Assembly (NCBI GenBank): GCA_019637975.1
Contig: JAHBUR010000014.1
Span: forward strand, 26,001 to 90,000
From: Bacteroidota bacterium
Lineage (GTDB): Bacteria; Bacteroidota; Ignavibacteria; UBA10030; UBA6906
Length of the DNA stretch: 64,000 bases
Reading direction: 5' to 3'
Shown here in pieces: positions 32,916 through 41,402 of the stretch. How positions within the stretch are numbered: position 1 is the first letter of the stretch; each line of letters starts with the position of its first letter. Below the pieces are notes generated by a model. The model was not told the DNA's origin and made no database searches. It saw only the letters and a program-made list of their open reading frames with translations. The position numbers and the translations under genes were made by a program.

Positions 32916-34418
32916 TTAGGTTTTTGGAACAGCCGTATCGTACCATGTTTTCTTTTCACGGACTCCCACCTCGTCGATGTAGATGTGTTTTGATTCCATG
33001 TACTCCTTCATGCCGTCAATGCCGAATTCACGGCCTATGCCGCTTTGCTTGTAACCGCCGAACGGGGCTCGCTCGTTGAGCAAATGCCACTCGTTGATCC
33101 AGACTGTTCCCGCGCGGAGACGTCTCGCTACACTCATGGCCTTCTCCGCATCTTTCGACCAAACTCCTCCGGCGAGTCCGTATATCGAGTCGTTCGCAAG
33201 CTGAACAGCCTCATCGATCGTCTTATATCGAATGATGGAAAGAATCGGTCCGAAAATTTCCTCCTGTGCAATTACAGATTTGTTGTTGACGTGATCGAAG
33301 ATTGTCGGCTCGATGAAAAATCCCTTTTCGCATTCGGGCACAGCAGGTTTGTTCCCGCCGGTGAGAAGTGTTGCGCCTTCGGCCTTCCCTTTCTCAATAT
33401 ACCCCATGACGGTATCGAATTGCTTCTTCGATACGAGCGGCCCCATCAGTGTCGTCGGCAGCATCGGGTCGCCGAGCTGAATGCGTTTCGTTTTCGCAAC
33501 AAGCTTCGCAACAAATTCATCTGCTATTGAGTTGGGTAGAAGAAGGCGTGTTCCCGCTTCGCAACATTGTCCGGCGTGATAGAAGATAGCGTAGATGGCG
33601 CCGTCGATCGCCATCTCCACATCTGCATCGTCGAGAATGATGTTGGCGGATTTGCCGCCGCATTCGAGCGTGACTTTCTTGAGATTCGTTGCGGCAGCCC
33701 GCATCACGGCTTGTCCCGTTCTTGTCGAGCCGGTGAACGCAATCTTATCCACCATCGGGTGACTTGCCAACGCCGCGCCTGCTTCGGAGCCGTATCCGGT
33801 GACAACATTGATGACGCCTTTCGGAATTCCGACATCCTGAATCAGCCTCATCAATTCCATGACGGTGACGGGCGTTTCTTCGGAAGGCTTGAGAACGACG
33901 GTGTTGCCAGCCGCAAGTGCCGGACCCAACTTCCAAATTGCCATCTTGAGCGGAAAATTCCACGGGATGATTGCGGCAACCACGCCAATCGGTTCCCGCA
34001 AAAGCAGATTCTTGCTGAACCCCGGCTTCGACACTCCCTCAAGCTCTCCGTCCAAATCCGTCAGCCCCAACTTTGCGAAGCTTGCGAGATTTCGGGCGCT
34101 CAGGTAAATGTCTTCGCCTGCCTTGCGGATCGTCGAGCCTGAGTCGAGGACTTCAAGTTCTGTCAGCAGCTTCTTGTTCTCGTTGATTTTGTCGGAGATG
34201 GCCTTGAGGTAGCCCGACCGTTCCTCGCGTGACATGCGGGGCCACGGGCCGTTGTCGAACGCGTTGCGTGCAGTGGCAACGGCTTTCTCGACATCGGCGG
34301 CTCCGCCGCGGGCAAACGAGGCGATTGTTGCCTGATTGAACGGGTTAATGCCCGAAAAAGTTTGCTTGTCCGATGCGTCAATGAACTCGTTGTCGATATA
34401 CAGCCCGTACTCTCGCAA
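32916..34418 (-). CDS. NAD(P)-dependent aldehyde dehydrogenase (phenylacetaldehyde dehydrogenase-like)
   Basis: The 500-residue product is a full-length class I aldehyde dehydrogenase: cofactor-binding IIPWNFPL and LKPSEETP, FTGSTRTGQ, catalytic Glu in LECGGKSAN, and catalytic Cys in GQCCEAGTR. The start is a TTG with GGAG eight bases upstream. Length and the motif context match the FeaB/phenylacetaldehyde or betaine-aldehyde type; substrate cannot be chosen from sequence. Its nearness to the lower phenylacetate genes (36.4-42.2 kb, same strand) makes a phenylacetaldehyde role attractive but unproven. It is separated from that cluster by the DUF2130 and toxin genes, so coexpression is not implied. 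Confidence 0.88.
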   Translation of the reverse strand: MREYGLYIDNEFIDASDKQTFSGINPFNQATIASFARGGAADVEKAVATARNAFDNGPWPRMSREERSGYLKAISDKINENKKLLTELEVLDSGSTIRKAGEDIYLSARNLASFAKLGLTDLDGELEGVSKPGFSKNLLLREPIGVVAAIIPWNFPLKMAIWKLGPALAAGNTVVLKPSEETPVTVMELMRLIQDVGIPKGVINVVTGYGSEAGAALASHPMVDKIAFTGSTRTGQAVMRAAATNLKKVTLECGGKSANIILDDADVEMAIDGAIYAIFYHAGQCCEAGTRLLLPNSIADEFVAKLVAKTKRIQLGDPMLPTTLMGPLVSKKQFDTVMGYIEKGKAEGATLLTGGNKPAVPECEKGFFIEPTIFDHVNNKSVIAQEEIFGPILSIIRYKTIDEAVQLANDSIYGLAGGVWSKDAEKAMSVARRLRAGTVWINEWHLLNERAPFGGYKQSGIGREFGIDGMKEYMESKHIYIDEVGVREKKTWYDTAVPKT

Positions 34419-34540
34419 CGGTGAGGCTCCTTCTATTGGAAATTGGTTGATAGGAAAGGTGAATCTTGTGAGTCAAGATAGCAAAAAGGGGGGATTTCCT
34501 CAAACAATCGGAGTTATACAGTGAATCAGCTCGGAAGGGC

Positions 34541-35689
34541 TTACTGTTCGTCTTCAAACAAATCAAGATTTGCCGAAGGGAGTTCGAGCTTCGATATCGG
34601 TTGCAGCGCCGAGCCGATGATGCCCTGCAAGTCGCCGTACAAGCCGGCCATGCTTTTGACCCCGCGCTGAAGTTGCTGTTCGCGCTTCGCCCAGAGTTTT
34701 TCCATTGCCCGCTTCTCGGATTCGAGATCTTCCGTGAGCGAGGCGTACGATTCGACGATGGCTTCGATGCGCTGGCGGAACTCCTGCCCCGAAAGATAAT
34801 TGTACACGAGTTCCATTTTTTCGCCTTTGCCTGCGATGGAAGCCCGTGTCCGGGCGACCTCCACCAGGCCGGTTCGCAAAGCGAGCGCGAGTCCCTCAAC
34901 TGCGGCAAAGTCCGACACCCACACGCCTTCGATGTTGCCGACGTGTTTGATTTCTTTCGGAAGAACGGTCGAGACGATGACGGCAACGGTTGCCTTCAAG
35001 TCACGCTGGTCGTCTTTCAACTTCTGAATCCAGCCGTCGCTCCAGTTCTTTGTTCGCTTTGACTCCCACAAAATGATGCCGCAGAAATTTCCGAGCTGTG
35101 TCCTGACTTTCTGGATAACGTCGGCGCCGCGTACGCCTTTGGGAACAGGCAGTATCTCATCCGTCCGGAACGTGTTGCGCAACAGGTTTTCGAGTTCAAT
35201 CTCGAGTACCTCACCCTGCGCTTGCTGCGAACCCTGCTCGACACGACGCTTCATCTCCTCAAGTTGCGTCATCAAATCGTGCATCTTCTTGTCTTTGTCC
35301 GCGTCCCGAAGACGATACTCGTCGGCGAGCTTTGCTGCAACTTCGTTCCAGGCCTTCTTCCGTTCTTCCTCAAGCTTTCGCTCGAGTTCAAGCTGAAGAT
35401 TCTTTTCCCGTTCTTCCACCTCCCGTTGCCGCTTGCGCAGCATCAGCTCGTTTTCCCTCGCTTCGCGCAGCAGCTTTTCCTTCTCTTCATTTTGAGATTG
35501 AAGATCTTTCAAGTCCGTGGCAAGGCGTTGTTCAACTTCCTGCCGGACTTTGGTTGCGACGGCATTCCGCTCGGCAAAGATGCGTTTCTCGTATTCAGCG
35601 CGGAGCTTCTCTTCGACTTGATGAGAGAACGCTTCCGTCGGTTCAAAAACGTGCCCGCATTTCGGGCAGGTGATGGTTTGAGGTGTCAT
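34541..35689 (-). CDS. DUF2130 family protein (coiled coil plus nuclease-like C-terminus)
   Basis: The 382-residue protein begins with a zinc-ribbon half (CPKCGHVFEP), then a long charged coiled coil (residues 25-175, rich in E, K, R and Q), then a globular C-terminal half. In that half, ILWESKRTKNWSDGWIQKLKDDQRDLKA is typical of DUF2130, a family with a restriction-endonuclease-like E-x-K core. No biochemical function is established. The MazF-like toxin gene ends 9 bases upstream of its start (on the minus strand), so toxin, antitoxin and DUF2130 genes form one compact unit, consistent with a defence or stress role (inference). Confidence 0.82.
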   Translation of the reverse strand: MTPQTITCPKCGHVFEPTEAFSHQVEEKLRAEYEKRIFAERNAVATKVRQEVEQRLATDLKDLQSQNEEKEKLLREARENELMLRKRQREVEEREKNLQLELERKLEEERKKAWNEVAAKLADEYRLRDADKDKKMHDLMTQLEEMKRRVEQGSQQAQGEVLEIELENLLRNTFRTDEILPVPKGVRGADVIQKVRTQLGNFCGIILWESKRTKNWSDGWIQKLKDDQRDLKATVAVIVSTVLPKEIKHVGNIEGVWVSDFAAVEGLALALRTGLVEVARTRASIAGKGEKMELVYNYLSGQEFRQRIEAIVESYASLTEDLESEKRAMEKLWAKREQQLQRGVKSMAGLYGDLQGIIGSALQPISKLELPSANLDLFEDEQ

Positions 35690-35698
35690 GAGTAGGGA

Positions 35699-36037
35699 TT
35701 ATTCAAACAACTTCTTCAGTCTTAAGCTCACTTGTCCGGCGAGAATAGGGGGTAGAATTCCAATTTCACTTCTGATAATTCGGGTTGGGATTGTTGCCAG
35801 GCGATGCAGTCGAATTGCAGAAGGAACCCGCAGTCCGGTTGCCTCAAATCCTTCAAGGCTGGGCTCCACAATAACATCGCTGTCGAGAATCTCCTCCGGC
35901 AGCTTGCTAGTGATGAATCCAACTATGACGTGCCGGAAACTTCCAATCGGATTGGTCAGGCAGACGGCAGGACGTACTTTGACTGCTGAGAAGTCCTCAA
36001 AAGGGAACGGAACAAGGACGACCTTATTCTTTGTCAT
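35699..36037 (-). CDS. MazF/PemK-like endoribonuclease toxin
   Basis: The ATG at 36037 gives 112 residues with the PemK/MazF core: VVLVPFPFEDFSAVKVRPAVCL, where the FPF...K-x-RPA pattern places the basic active-site residues, and further strands HVIVGFITSKLP and SAIRLHRLATIP. Such toxins cut mRNA at short sequences. The start overlaps the antitoxin stop by 14 bases, a strong toxin-antitoxin sign. A longer reading from 36085 adds residues lying inside the antitoxin frame and is disfavoured. The sequence lies in the divergent PemK branch, so cleavage specificity is unknown. Confidence 0.83.
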   Translation of the reverse strand: MTKNKVVLVPFPFEDFSAVKVRPAVCLTNPIGSFRHVIVGFITSKLPEEILDSDVIVEPSLEGFEATGLRVPSAIRLHRLATIPTRIIRSEIGILPPILAGQVSLRLKKLFE

Positions 36038-36287
36038 GGAATGGCTTCCCGTCTGTGGGTTCGTAGATGTCCTCGGCCGGATCATGCAGAAAATCCAGCG
36101 CCGGATTTCGGGAAAGCGCTTTCAGCCATTCGGCTTCTTCGATTTCATCATAGTCTTGAACAAGAATCAAGACCCGTACTCGAGTCGGACCCTGGATACC
36201 GACAGGCTCATCCAGATGAAGCTGTTGTTGGCTGTCAATGTGTCCAGCAAGCTCTACGGCTTTCAGGGATTTTACTGTGTTTTCCAT
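36024..36287 (-). CDS. Antitoxin, partner of the MazF-like toxin
   Basis: The ATG at 36287 gives 87 residues: a short N-terminal AbrB-like or strand region (VELAGHIDSQQQLHLDEP, TRVRVLILVQDYDE) and an acidic C-terminal tail (FLHDPAEDIYEPTDGKP), as in small antitoxins placed before PemK-like toxins. The C-terminal Asp/Glu-rich tail is what such antitoxins use to cover the toxin active site. The reading overlaps the toxin by 14 bases. An upstream in-frame Met would add 19 residues and is not supported by a ribosome site. Confidence 0.75.
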   Translation of the reverse strand: MENTVKSLKAVELAGHIDSQQQLHLDEPVGIQGPTRVRVLILVQDYDEIEEAEWLKALSRNPALDFLHDPAEDIYEPTDGKPFHDKE

Positions 36288-36366
36288 AATGTTCCTCTTG
36301 CGATTGTCCAGATACAATCTAAGGCTGAAAGCGCATTGTTTCAACCACTGTGTAAACGTGTTAAGG

Positions 36367-37572
36367 CTAGATTTTCTCCACCACCGCCGCCACCCCCTGC
36401 CCCACCCCGATGCACATCGTTGCCAATCCGTAGCGGGCGTTGCGGCGTTGCATTTCGTGAAGCAATGTTGTCATGATTCTTGCGCCGCTGCAACCGAGCG
36501 GGTGGCCGAGGGCGATTGCTCCGCCGTTGGGATTCAGCTTCTCCATCGGAATCTGTAAATCTCGAATAACGGCAATTGATTGAGCAGCAAAGGCTTCGTT
36601 CAGTTCAATCACATCCATGTCAGCAATTGTGAGTCCGGCCTTCTTCAGCGCCATTTGTGTTGCAGGCACGGGGCCTATTCCCATATATCGTGGATCAACT
36701 CCGGCAATCCCGGTTGAGAGAATACGCGCCATCGGTTTGAAGCCGAGTTGCTTGGCCTTCTCTTCACTCGTCACAATTACTCCCGCGGCGCCATCGTTGA
36801 GCGAAGAGGAGTTGCCGGGTGTTACGCTTCCTCCTTTTCGGAATACTGCCGGAAGTTTCGCCAGCTTCTCGAGTGTCGTATCTGCCCGCGGGCCTTCATC
36901 CTGCGAGACAACAACCGGTTCGGCTTTCTTCGACGGCAATTCAACCGGAATCAGTTCGTCTCGAAAGCGTCCAGCCTTCTGCGCCTCAATCGACTTCTGA
37001 TGACTGCGTAATGCAAACTCATCCTGTTCTTCTCTCAGAATCTTGTACTTCTCCGCGACATTCTCGGCCGTTTCACCCATCGACTCAAGAGGAAACATCT
37101 TTTCCATTTTCGGATTCGGATATCGCCAGCCGAGCGCCGTATCGAATGCCGTGATGTTGCCGAACGAACCGGACTGATTCTTTGCAACAGAGTAGGGGGC
37201 ACGGCTCATGCTTTCGACTCCCCCTGCAAGAATGATGTCGGCATCATTGCTCCAGATTGCCCGAGCCGCCTGAATGATTGCATCGAGGCTCGATCCGCAC
37301 AATCTGTTGATGGTATTTGCAGGAACGCTGTGAGGCAATCCGGCCAGCAGCGCGCTCATGCGACCGACATTGCGATTATCCTCGCCTGCCTGATTTGCGC
37401 ATCCCCACAGTACATCATCGATGAGCGTCGGATCAATTCCCGCCTTCCCGACAAGTGACTTGATAACGAGCGCCCCCAAATCATCGGGACGGGCGTCGCG
37501 CAGAACGCCTCCGTATTTCCCGATCGGCGTTCTGAGGGCTGAGACTATAACGGCGTTTCGTGATCGTTGCAT
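36367..37572 (-). CDS. paaJ: 3-oxoadipyl-CoA/3-oxo-5,6-dehydrosuberyl-CoA thiolase (PaaJ-like)
   Basis: The 401-residue protein is a full thiolase: Cys nucleophile in [12 protein letters not shown], then [12 protein letters not shown] with the catalytic His, and the second Cys in [11 protein letters not shown]. The segment [20 protein letters not shown] matches E. coli PaaJ/PcaF closely, as does NRLCGS and the GWRYPNP segment. It should cleave the final 3-ketoacyl-CoA of the phenylacetate route to acetyl-CoA and succinyl-CoA. A possible TTTCAA-17-TATATT promoter lies before the start, after the terminator of the DUF1573 gene, so it is probably transcribed separately. Confidence 0.85.
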   Translation of the reverse strand: MQRSRNAVIVSALRTPIGKYGGVLRDARPDDLGALVIKSLVGKAGIDPTLIDDVLWGCANQAGEDNRNVGRMSALLAGLPHSVPANTINRLCGSSLDAIIQAARAIWSNDADIILAGGVESMSRAPYSVAKNQSGSFGNITAFDTALGWRYPNPKMEKMFPLESMGETAENVAEKYKILREEQDEFALRSHQKSIEAQKAGRFRDELIPVELPSKKAEPVVVSQDEGPRADTTLEKLAKLPAVFRKGGSVTPGNSSSLNDGAAGVIVTSEEKAKQLGFKPMARILSTGIAGVDPRYMGIGPVPATQMALKKAGLTIADMDVIELNEAFAAQSIAVIRDLQIPMEKLNPNGGAIALGHPLGCSGARIMTTLLHEMQRRNARYGLATMCIGVGQGVAAVVEKI

Positions 37573-37647
37573 AGGTTGTGACGTGATTGATGGAATTGAA
37601 GTGCGGGTAATATAAAGGTTTGATGAGAGACTTGAAACCTCCTCCCC

Positions 37648-37677
37648 AAAAACAAAAAAGGCGACTCAAGGTCGCCC
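37648..37677 (-). terminator. Rho-independent terminator after the DUF1573 gene
   Basis: Read on the minus strand, GGCGAC (37676-37671) pairs with GTCGCC (37665-37660) around CTTGA and is followed by TTTTTTGTTTTT. It begins 20 bases after the stop at 37697, a textbook intrinsic terminator separating DUF1573 from paaJ. Confidence 0.85.
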
Positions 37678-37696
37678 AAGTTAAGCGTCACTACAT

Positions 37697-38389
37697 CTAC
37701 TGAAACTTAAATTCCCTTACCGATCCGAAAATTCTCACAAAAACATCGGGTTCGTTCTGGCTCGACGTTTTGATGGACACCCCGTCATTCAACACGGAAA
37801 CGGCTTTGTCGGATTTCAATTCTGCCGTGAGTTCAACGGATTGTCCCGGCTTGACCGGACTGGTCGGAAGGGTCAACTTGAATCCCGCCAGGTTGCACGT
37901 GTAGTTCGTGAGTGTAATCGGGATGTTGCTGTTGTTCGTAAGGGAGATTTTTGCAACACTCGGGCGCCCCACTTCGGCATCCCGAAACCAGAATTGCTGG
38001 GGAGAGATGACGATTTCCTGGATGACATTGGACGAAAACTCGACGACGACAGGCGAGTTGGTGGCGTTCGAATTGATGGTGACGTTCTTTGTCACTTTGC
38101 CTGAGAAGTTCGTCGAATTGAACGTGATAAGAACTTCACCGGTTTTGCCCGGAGCGATGGAGTTGTTCGACACAACTGTTCCGGTGCATCCGCAAGAGAC
38201 ATCAACTCTGCCGAGTTCAAGTGTCTGATTCCCGGTGTTTTTTACCACGACTTTGTGGTCGACTTTCTTGCCGCGGTACACATCACCGAAATCGAATTTT
38301 GTTCCGCCAACAACTTCCATTTTGGGTTGAGCGTACACCGACATGGCGGCAATTGACAAGCAAGTTGCTAAAACGAGTCGTCGTTTCAT
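37697..38389 (-). CDS. Secreted DUF1573 protein (Ig-like/ASPM-like beta sandwich)
   Basis: The 230-residue protein has a signal peptide (residues 1-20, ending VYAQ) and one or two DUF1573 beta-sandwich units: GTKFDFGDVYRGKKVDHK, followed by VKNTGNQTLELGRVDVSCGCT with the characteristic SCGCT-type Cys pair, SIAPGKTGEVLITFNS, and a second Ig-like part, SLTNNSNIPITLTNY. DUF1573 is frequent in Bacteroidetes and Planctomycetes; its role is unclear. It sits between PaaJ and the PaaH pieces but has its own terminator, so it is probably an insertion into the gene order rather than part of the pathway. Confidence 0.87.
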   Translation of the reverse strand: MKRRLVLATCLSIAAMSVYAQPKMEVVGGTKFDFGDVYRGKKVDHKVVVKNTGNQTLELGRVDVSCGCTGTVVSNNSIAPGKTGEVLITFNSTNFSGKVTKNVTINSNATNSPVVVEFSSNVIQEIVISPQQFWFRDAEVGRPSVAKISLTNNSNIPITLTNYTCNLAGFKLTLPTSPVKPGQSVELTAELKSDKAVSVLNDGVSIKTSSQNEPDVFVRIFGSVREFKFQ

Positions 38390-38458
38390 TTCCTCTCTCC
38401 TGAAGATCGTTTTTTTACGCAGAGTAAGATAGGGAAAATCATTTCACAATCAAATTCT

Positions 38459-39136
38459 TCACGTCATACCTTGAAAAGAAGCCCTCTTCAACACCGGAGC
38501 TGCACGGTACCGCTCATCACCAAAATGGCGATGCAATGCTGCAACCACGGCATGAACCTGCCGCCAGCCGATCTGCATACCCCAATGAACAGGGCCGTCG
38601 GGATAGTTGGTTCCCAATCTCATAGCCGTATCGATGTCGTCTCTGTCGGCAACTCCTTCGCCCAACGCAAAGCAGGCTTCGTTGATGAGGGAGCATAGGA
38701 TGCGGGGAAGAACAAGCCCGACCGAATCGTGAACGAACGAGGTTAGCTTTCCGAGAGATTCAGCAAACGCTTGAGTAGCGGCCTTGACAGCATCCGTCGT
38801 GAAGGGCGATGGAGCAAACTCCAGCAACGATCCGTGAAGCAGAGTCGGCAATGCCCCAAAACCGATAAGCCGCGCGGGATGTTGTATCCAGGTATTCTGC
38901 TCTGCAACCGTAACAGTAACAGAGGATGAAAGAATCGGAATGTTTTTGTGCAGACTCTTGTCAAGCCGGCGGAGATTCTTCTGCTTGTCTTCGATTGAGA
39001 TGTTCGTCAGTTCCAGTGCGAGTGTGGTTGTCTTTGAAGGAGTCGTAGTACACCTGTATCCCTTGCTCGATGCAAGGGCAGTGTATTCCTTGACTAGCGC
39101 TTCATCACCGACTATGCAAATTGTCTTCAAAGCCAT
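38459..39136 (-). CDS. paaH: PaaH C-terminal half encoded as a separate protein
   Basis: From the ATG at 39136 this 225-residue protein corresponds to the second part of E. coli-type PaaH (475 residues). The block INEACFALGEGVADRDDIDT, AMRLGTNYPDGPVHWGMQIG and HFGDERYRAAPVLKR lines up with the C-terminal 3HCDH domain of PaaH. Its N-terminal 100 residues look like a worn Rossmann unit (ICIVGDEALVKEY, without GxGxxG), as also found in full-length PaaH. The preceding gene ends 9 bases upstream of this ATG, or overlaps a possible TTG start by 4. The active dehydrogenase is therefore made as two chains. Confidence 0.8.
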   Translation of the reverse strand: MALKTICIVGDEALVKEYTALASSKGYRCTTTPSKTTTLALELTNISIEDKQKNLRRLDKSLHKNIPILSSSVTVTVAEQNTWIQHPARLIGFGALPTLLHGSLLEFAPSPFTTDAVKAATQAFAESLGKLTSFVHDSVGLVLPRILCSLINEACFALGEGVADRDDIDTAMRLGTNYPDGPVHWGMQIGWRQVHAVVAALHRHFGDERYRAAPVLKRASFQGMT

Positions 39137-39144
39137 ACCGGAAG

Positions 39145-40002
39145 TCAATACTGATAAAATCCTTTTTTCGTTTTGCGCCCGAGCGTTCCGGCTTCGACCA
39201 TTTGCCGCTGGATCGGGTGGGGCCGGAATCTCGGCTCGTGGAAAAATTGTTCGTACACCGAGTTTGTGACGGCATAATTCACGTCAATCCCGATCAAATC
39301 CATCAACTCAAACGGCCCCATTTTGAAGCCGCCTTCAAGTTTTACGATTCTATCGATCTCTTCAACGGAGGCAACACCTTCTCCCAGTAATCGCAACGCT
39401 TCACCGTAGAACGGCCGGGCAACTCTGTTTACGATGAACCCCGGCGTGTCTTTGCATACGACGGGAGTCTTTCCCATCCTGCGCGCAAGGTCAACCGTGG
39501 CGGCAACTGTTTCGTCGGAGGTTTGCCCTCCGCGCACAACTTCCACAAGCTTCATCAGCGGCGGAGGATTGAAGAAGTGCATGCCGATGACATTCGCCTG
39601 TCGTTGGACTGTTGATGCGATGGATGTAACAGAAAGGGAAGAAGTATTGGTCCCGAGAATTGCTTCCCGTTGAAGCATAGCGTCAAGCCTCTCGAAGATG
39701 TCCCTTTTGATTGCAAGGTTCTCCAGCGCCGCTTCAACAACGAAGTCGGCGGGTTCAAGTGTCGAGAACGTCCCGCTGGCTGTGATGCGGGAAAACGCGG
39801 TGGTTGCTTCGACAGCCGTAATGCGATTCTTCTCGACAGCACGGTTGAGATTGTGCTTGATGCGATCGAGTCCGGCATCGAGCGCCTTGTGTGACACATC
39901 ATGCAACACGACGGCAAACTCTGCAAGCGCGGCAACTTCGGCGATGCCGCTTCCCATTGTTCCGGCTCCGATAACGCCGATGGTTTTTATTACGGACTTC
40001 AT
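39145..40002 (-). CDS. paaH: 3-hydroxyacyl-CoA dehydrogenase, PaaH N-terminal/catalytic half
   Basis: This 285-residue protein has the NAD-binding GVIGAGTMGSGIAEVAALAE near residue 9-28, the catalytic His in GMHFFNPPPLMKLVEVV, and the 3HCDH signature DTPGFIVNRVARPFYGEALR. The C-terminal helical region (GPFELMDLIGIDVNYAVT, then LGRKTKKGFYQY) is that of PaaH/HbdA. It oxidises the 3-hydroxyacyl-CoA intermediate of phenylacetate degradation (3-hydroxyadipyl-CoA) or a similar acyl-CoA. It overlaps paaG by four bases (ATGA) and continues directly into the separate C-terminal-domain gene. Confidence 0.87.
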   Translation of the reverse strand: MKSVIKTIGVIGAGTMGSGIAEVAALAEFAVVLHDVSHKALDAGLDRIKHNLNRAVEKNRITAVEATTAFSRITASGTFSTLEPADFVVEAALENLAIKRDIFERLDAMLQREAILGTNTSSLSVTSIASTVQRQANVIGMHFFNPPPLMKLVEVVRGGQTSDETVAATVDLARRMGKTPVVCKDTPGFIVNRVARPFYGEALRLLGEGVASVEEIDRIVKLEGGFKMGPFELMDLIGIDVNYAVTNSVYEQFFHEPRFRPHPIQRQMVEAGTLGRKTKKGFYQY

Positions 40003-40784
40003 TTCCCTTTGAACTCCGCTTTCCGTTTCTCGACGAACGCCCTGACACCTTCTTTGGCATCCTCCGTTTGCGAAGCAATTTCCTGGATGTATGCCTCATA
40101 GTCGAGCAACGAATCAAGGTCGCATTGAAGCGCCTTGTTGAACGCTCGTTTCATCAGGCCGATTGCCCGTGTGGGGGCCTTGGCGAAAGCGGAGGCAAGT
40201 TCCATCGTTGCGGCCTCAAGCTCGGCCGGCTTCACGACGCGGTTCACGAGTCCGGCCTGCAGGCATTCATCAGCAGGGATTTTTCTTCCCGTTGCGGCAT
40301 ACTCGAACGCCCGCGTCATCCCGGCAAGCCGCGGCAAAAACCAATGCGCGCCATTATCCGGCACCAGCCCGATGTTGACGAATGCCTGCAACATGTACGC
40401 TTCGCTTGACATGATGCGCATATCGCAGGCGAGCGCAACACTGCATCCCGCGCCCGCTGCCACGCCGTTGATCATCGCGACAACAGGTTTTTCAATTCCT
40501 CTTATCTTGCGGATAAGGGGATTGTACGATTTCTCCAGCGATTCTTTCAGCGAATGTTTTGAGCCTTGATGCTCTTTCAAATCCTGCCCTGAACAGAATG
40601 CTTTTTCTCCCGCCCCGCGAAGAACGATACAGCGAACGGAGGCATCCTTTTCCGCCTCCTTGAACGCGTCGTTCATCTCCTTCTTCATCTGTTCATTGAA
40701 GGCGTTGTAGTTTTCCGGGCGGTTCATCGTGATGGTGAGAACGCCGCCGGTGTTGTGGTAGAGAAGAGTTTGGAAATCGGGCAT
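39999..40784 (-). CDS. paaG: Enoyl-CoA hydratase/isomerase, PaaG-like
   Basis: The 261-residue crotonase-fold protein carries the two oxyanion-hole regions: GEKAFCSGQDLKEH and GVAAGAGCSVALAC. The Asp of the PaaG type is in GLVPDNGAHWFLPRLAG. PaaG isomerises ring-1,2-epoxyphenylacetyl-CoA to the oxepin-CoA in the phenylacetate route and helps later double-bond shifts. Length and the SGQDL motif favour PaaG over plain hydratases. Its stop overlaps the PaaH start by four bases. Assignment is provisional because crotonases are hard to separate by eye. Confidence 0.78.
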   Translation of the reverse strand: MPDFQTLLYHNTGGVLTITMNRPENYNAFNEQMKKEMNDAFKEAEKDASVRCIVLRGAGEKAFCSGQDLKEHQGSKHSLKESLEKSYNPLIRKIRGIEKPVVAMINGVAAGAGCSVALACDMRIMSSEAYMLQAFVNIGLVPDNGAHWFLPRLAGMTRAFEYAATGRKIPADECLQAGLVNRVVKPAELEAATMELASAFAKAPTRAIGLMKRAFNKALQCDLDSLLDYEAYIQEIASQTEDAKEGVRAFVEKRKAEFKGK

Positions 40785-40821
40785 GGGATATATGTAGGGA
40801 AAAATAGAAAAGAATGAGTCG

Positions 40822-41058
40822 CTAAGCAGCTTCGGCCTTGACGGTTCTTACATGGAGAATTTCCTCTTCTTCCAATGTCCGTATCTCCTCACGTTCCAGT
40901 GTAAGGACGGCAATAGTATCTCCGCCAGTCTTGATGAATTCTACTTCGAATGCCGTGGAGTCGGGGTAGCAATGAACAATAGTACCGACATCATCTGCTT
41001 TGAGCCCGTATGTATCAATGTCGCGAGTCAAAGCAACCATATTATGTTCCCGAATCAT
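40822..41058 (-). CDS. DUF4926 protein, probable partner of the DUF6883 protein
   Basis: The ATG at 41058 with GAGGAGGAAGAA upstream gives 78 residues. The sequence ALTRDIDTYGLKADDVGTIV followed by FEVEFI and AVLTLEREEIR is the DUF4926 pattern, a small SH3-like beta barrel with a charged C-terminus. It overlaps the end of the DUF6883 gene by four bases (ATGA). Small proteins of this type following DUF6883 genes may act as antitoxins or immunity partners; this is inference from gene order and size. Confidence 0.75.
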   Translation of the reverse strand: MIREHNMVALTRDIDTYGLKADDVGTIVHCYPDSTAFEVEFIKTGGDTIAVLTLEREEIRTLEEEEILHVRTVKAEAA

Positions 41059-41402
41059 TTCTTCCTCCTCATTGGATATGCTGTAACCAAGCGAACAACA
41101 TTGCTGCCACGGTTTCGAATCCACACTGTTCGAATATAGCTTGTTTGGCCGGCAGGAGTTGCGATCGCGCCGTCAATCACATACTTGGTTCCAAACTTGC
41201 TTTCTTGTTCTTGAACAATCTCGCCAAATCGTGCCAGACTTACAAGCTGATCCCGAAGCGATGCCTGGTTGTCTATCGTGTAGCCAATCGCCTTGAAGAG
41301 CCTAGCTTTCGCGCTCCCGGAAGAATGGGTTTCAGACAATAAATATGCGGAGAGCTTTTCACGTTCCACAACGACCCGGGTCGTATCATCAAATCCTTTC
41401 AA
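41055..41402 (-). CDS. DUF6883 protein, possible BECR-fold nuclease toxin
   Basis: The 115-residue protein begins at a TTG directly after the paaF stop. Its conserved spans are EKLSAYLLSETHSSGSAKARL, here noted as KLSAYLL...SAKARLFKAIGY, then GTKYVIDGAIATPAGQ and the C-terminal RTVWIRN...RLVTAYP. The closing hydrophobic strand with a TAYP end recalls colicin-E5/RelE/Barnase-like (BECR) nucleases found in polymorphic toxins. Enzyme activity is not shown. Two candidate residues for catalysis, the His in SETHSSG and the Lys/Arg in SAKAR, are visible. The next gene starts inside its stop, as in toxin-antitoxin pairs. Confidence 0.7.
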   Translation of the reverse strand: MKGFDDTTRVVVEREKLSAYLLSETHSSGSAKARLFKAIGYTIDNQASLRDQLVSLARFGEIVQEQESKFGTKYVIDGAIATPAGQTSYIRTVWIRNRGSNVVRLVTAYPMRRKK

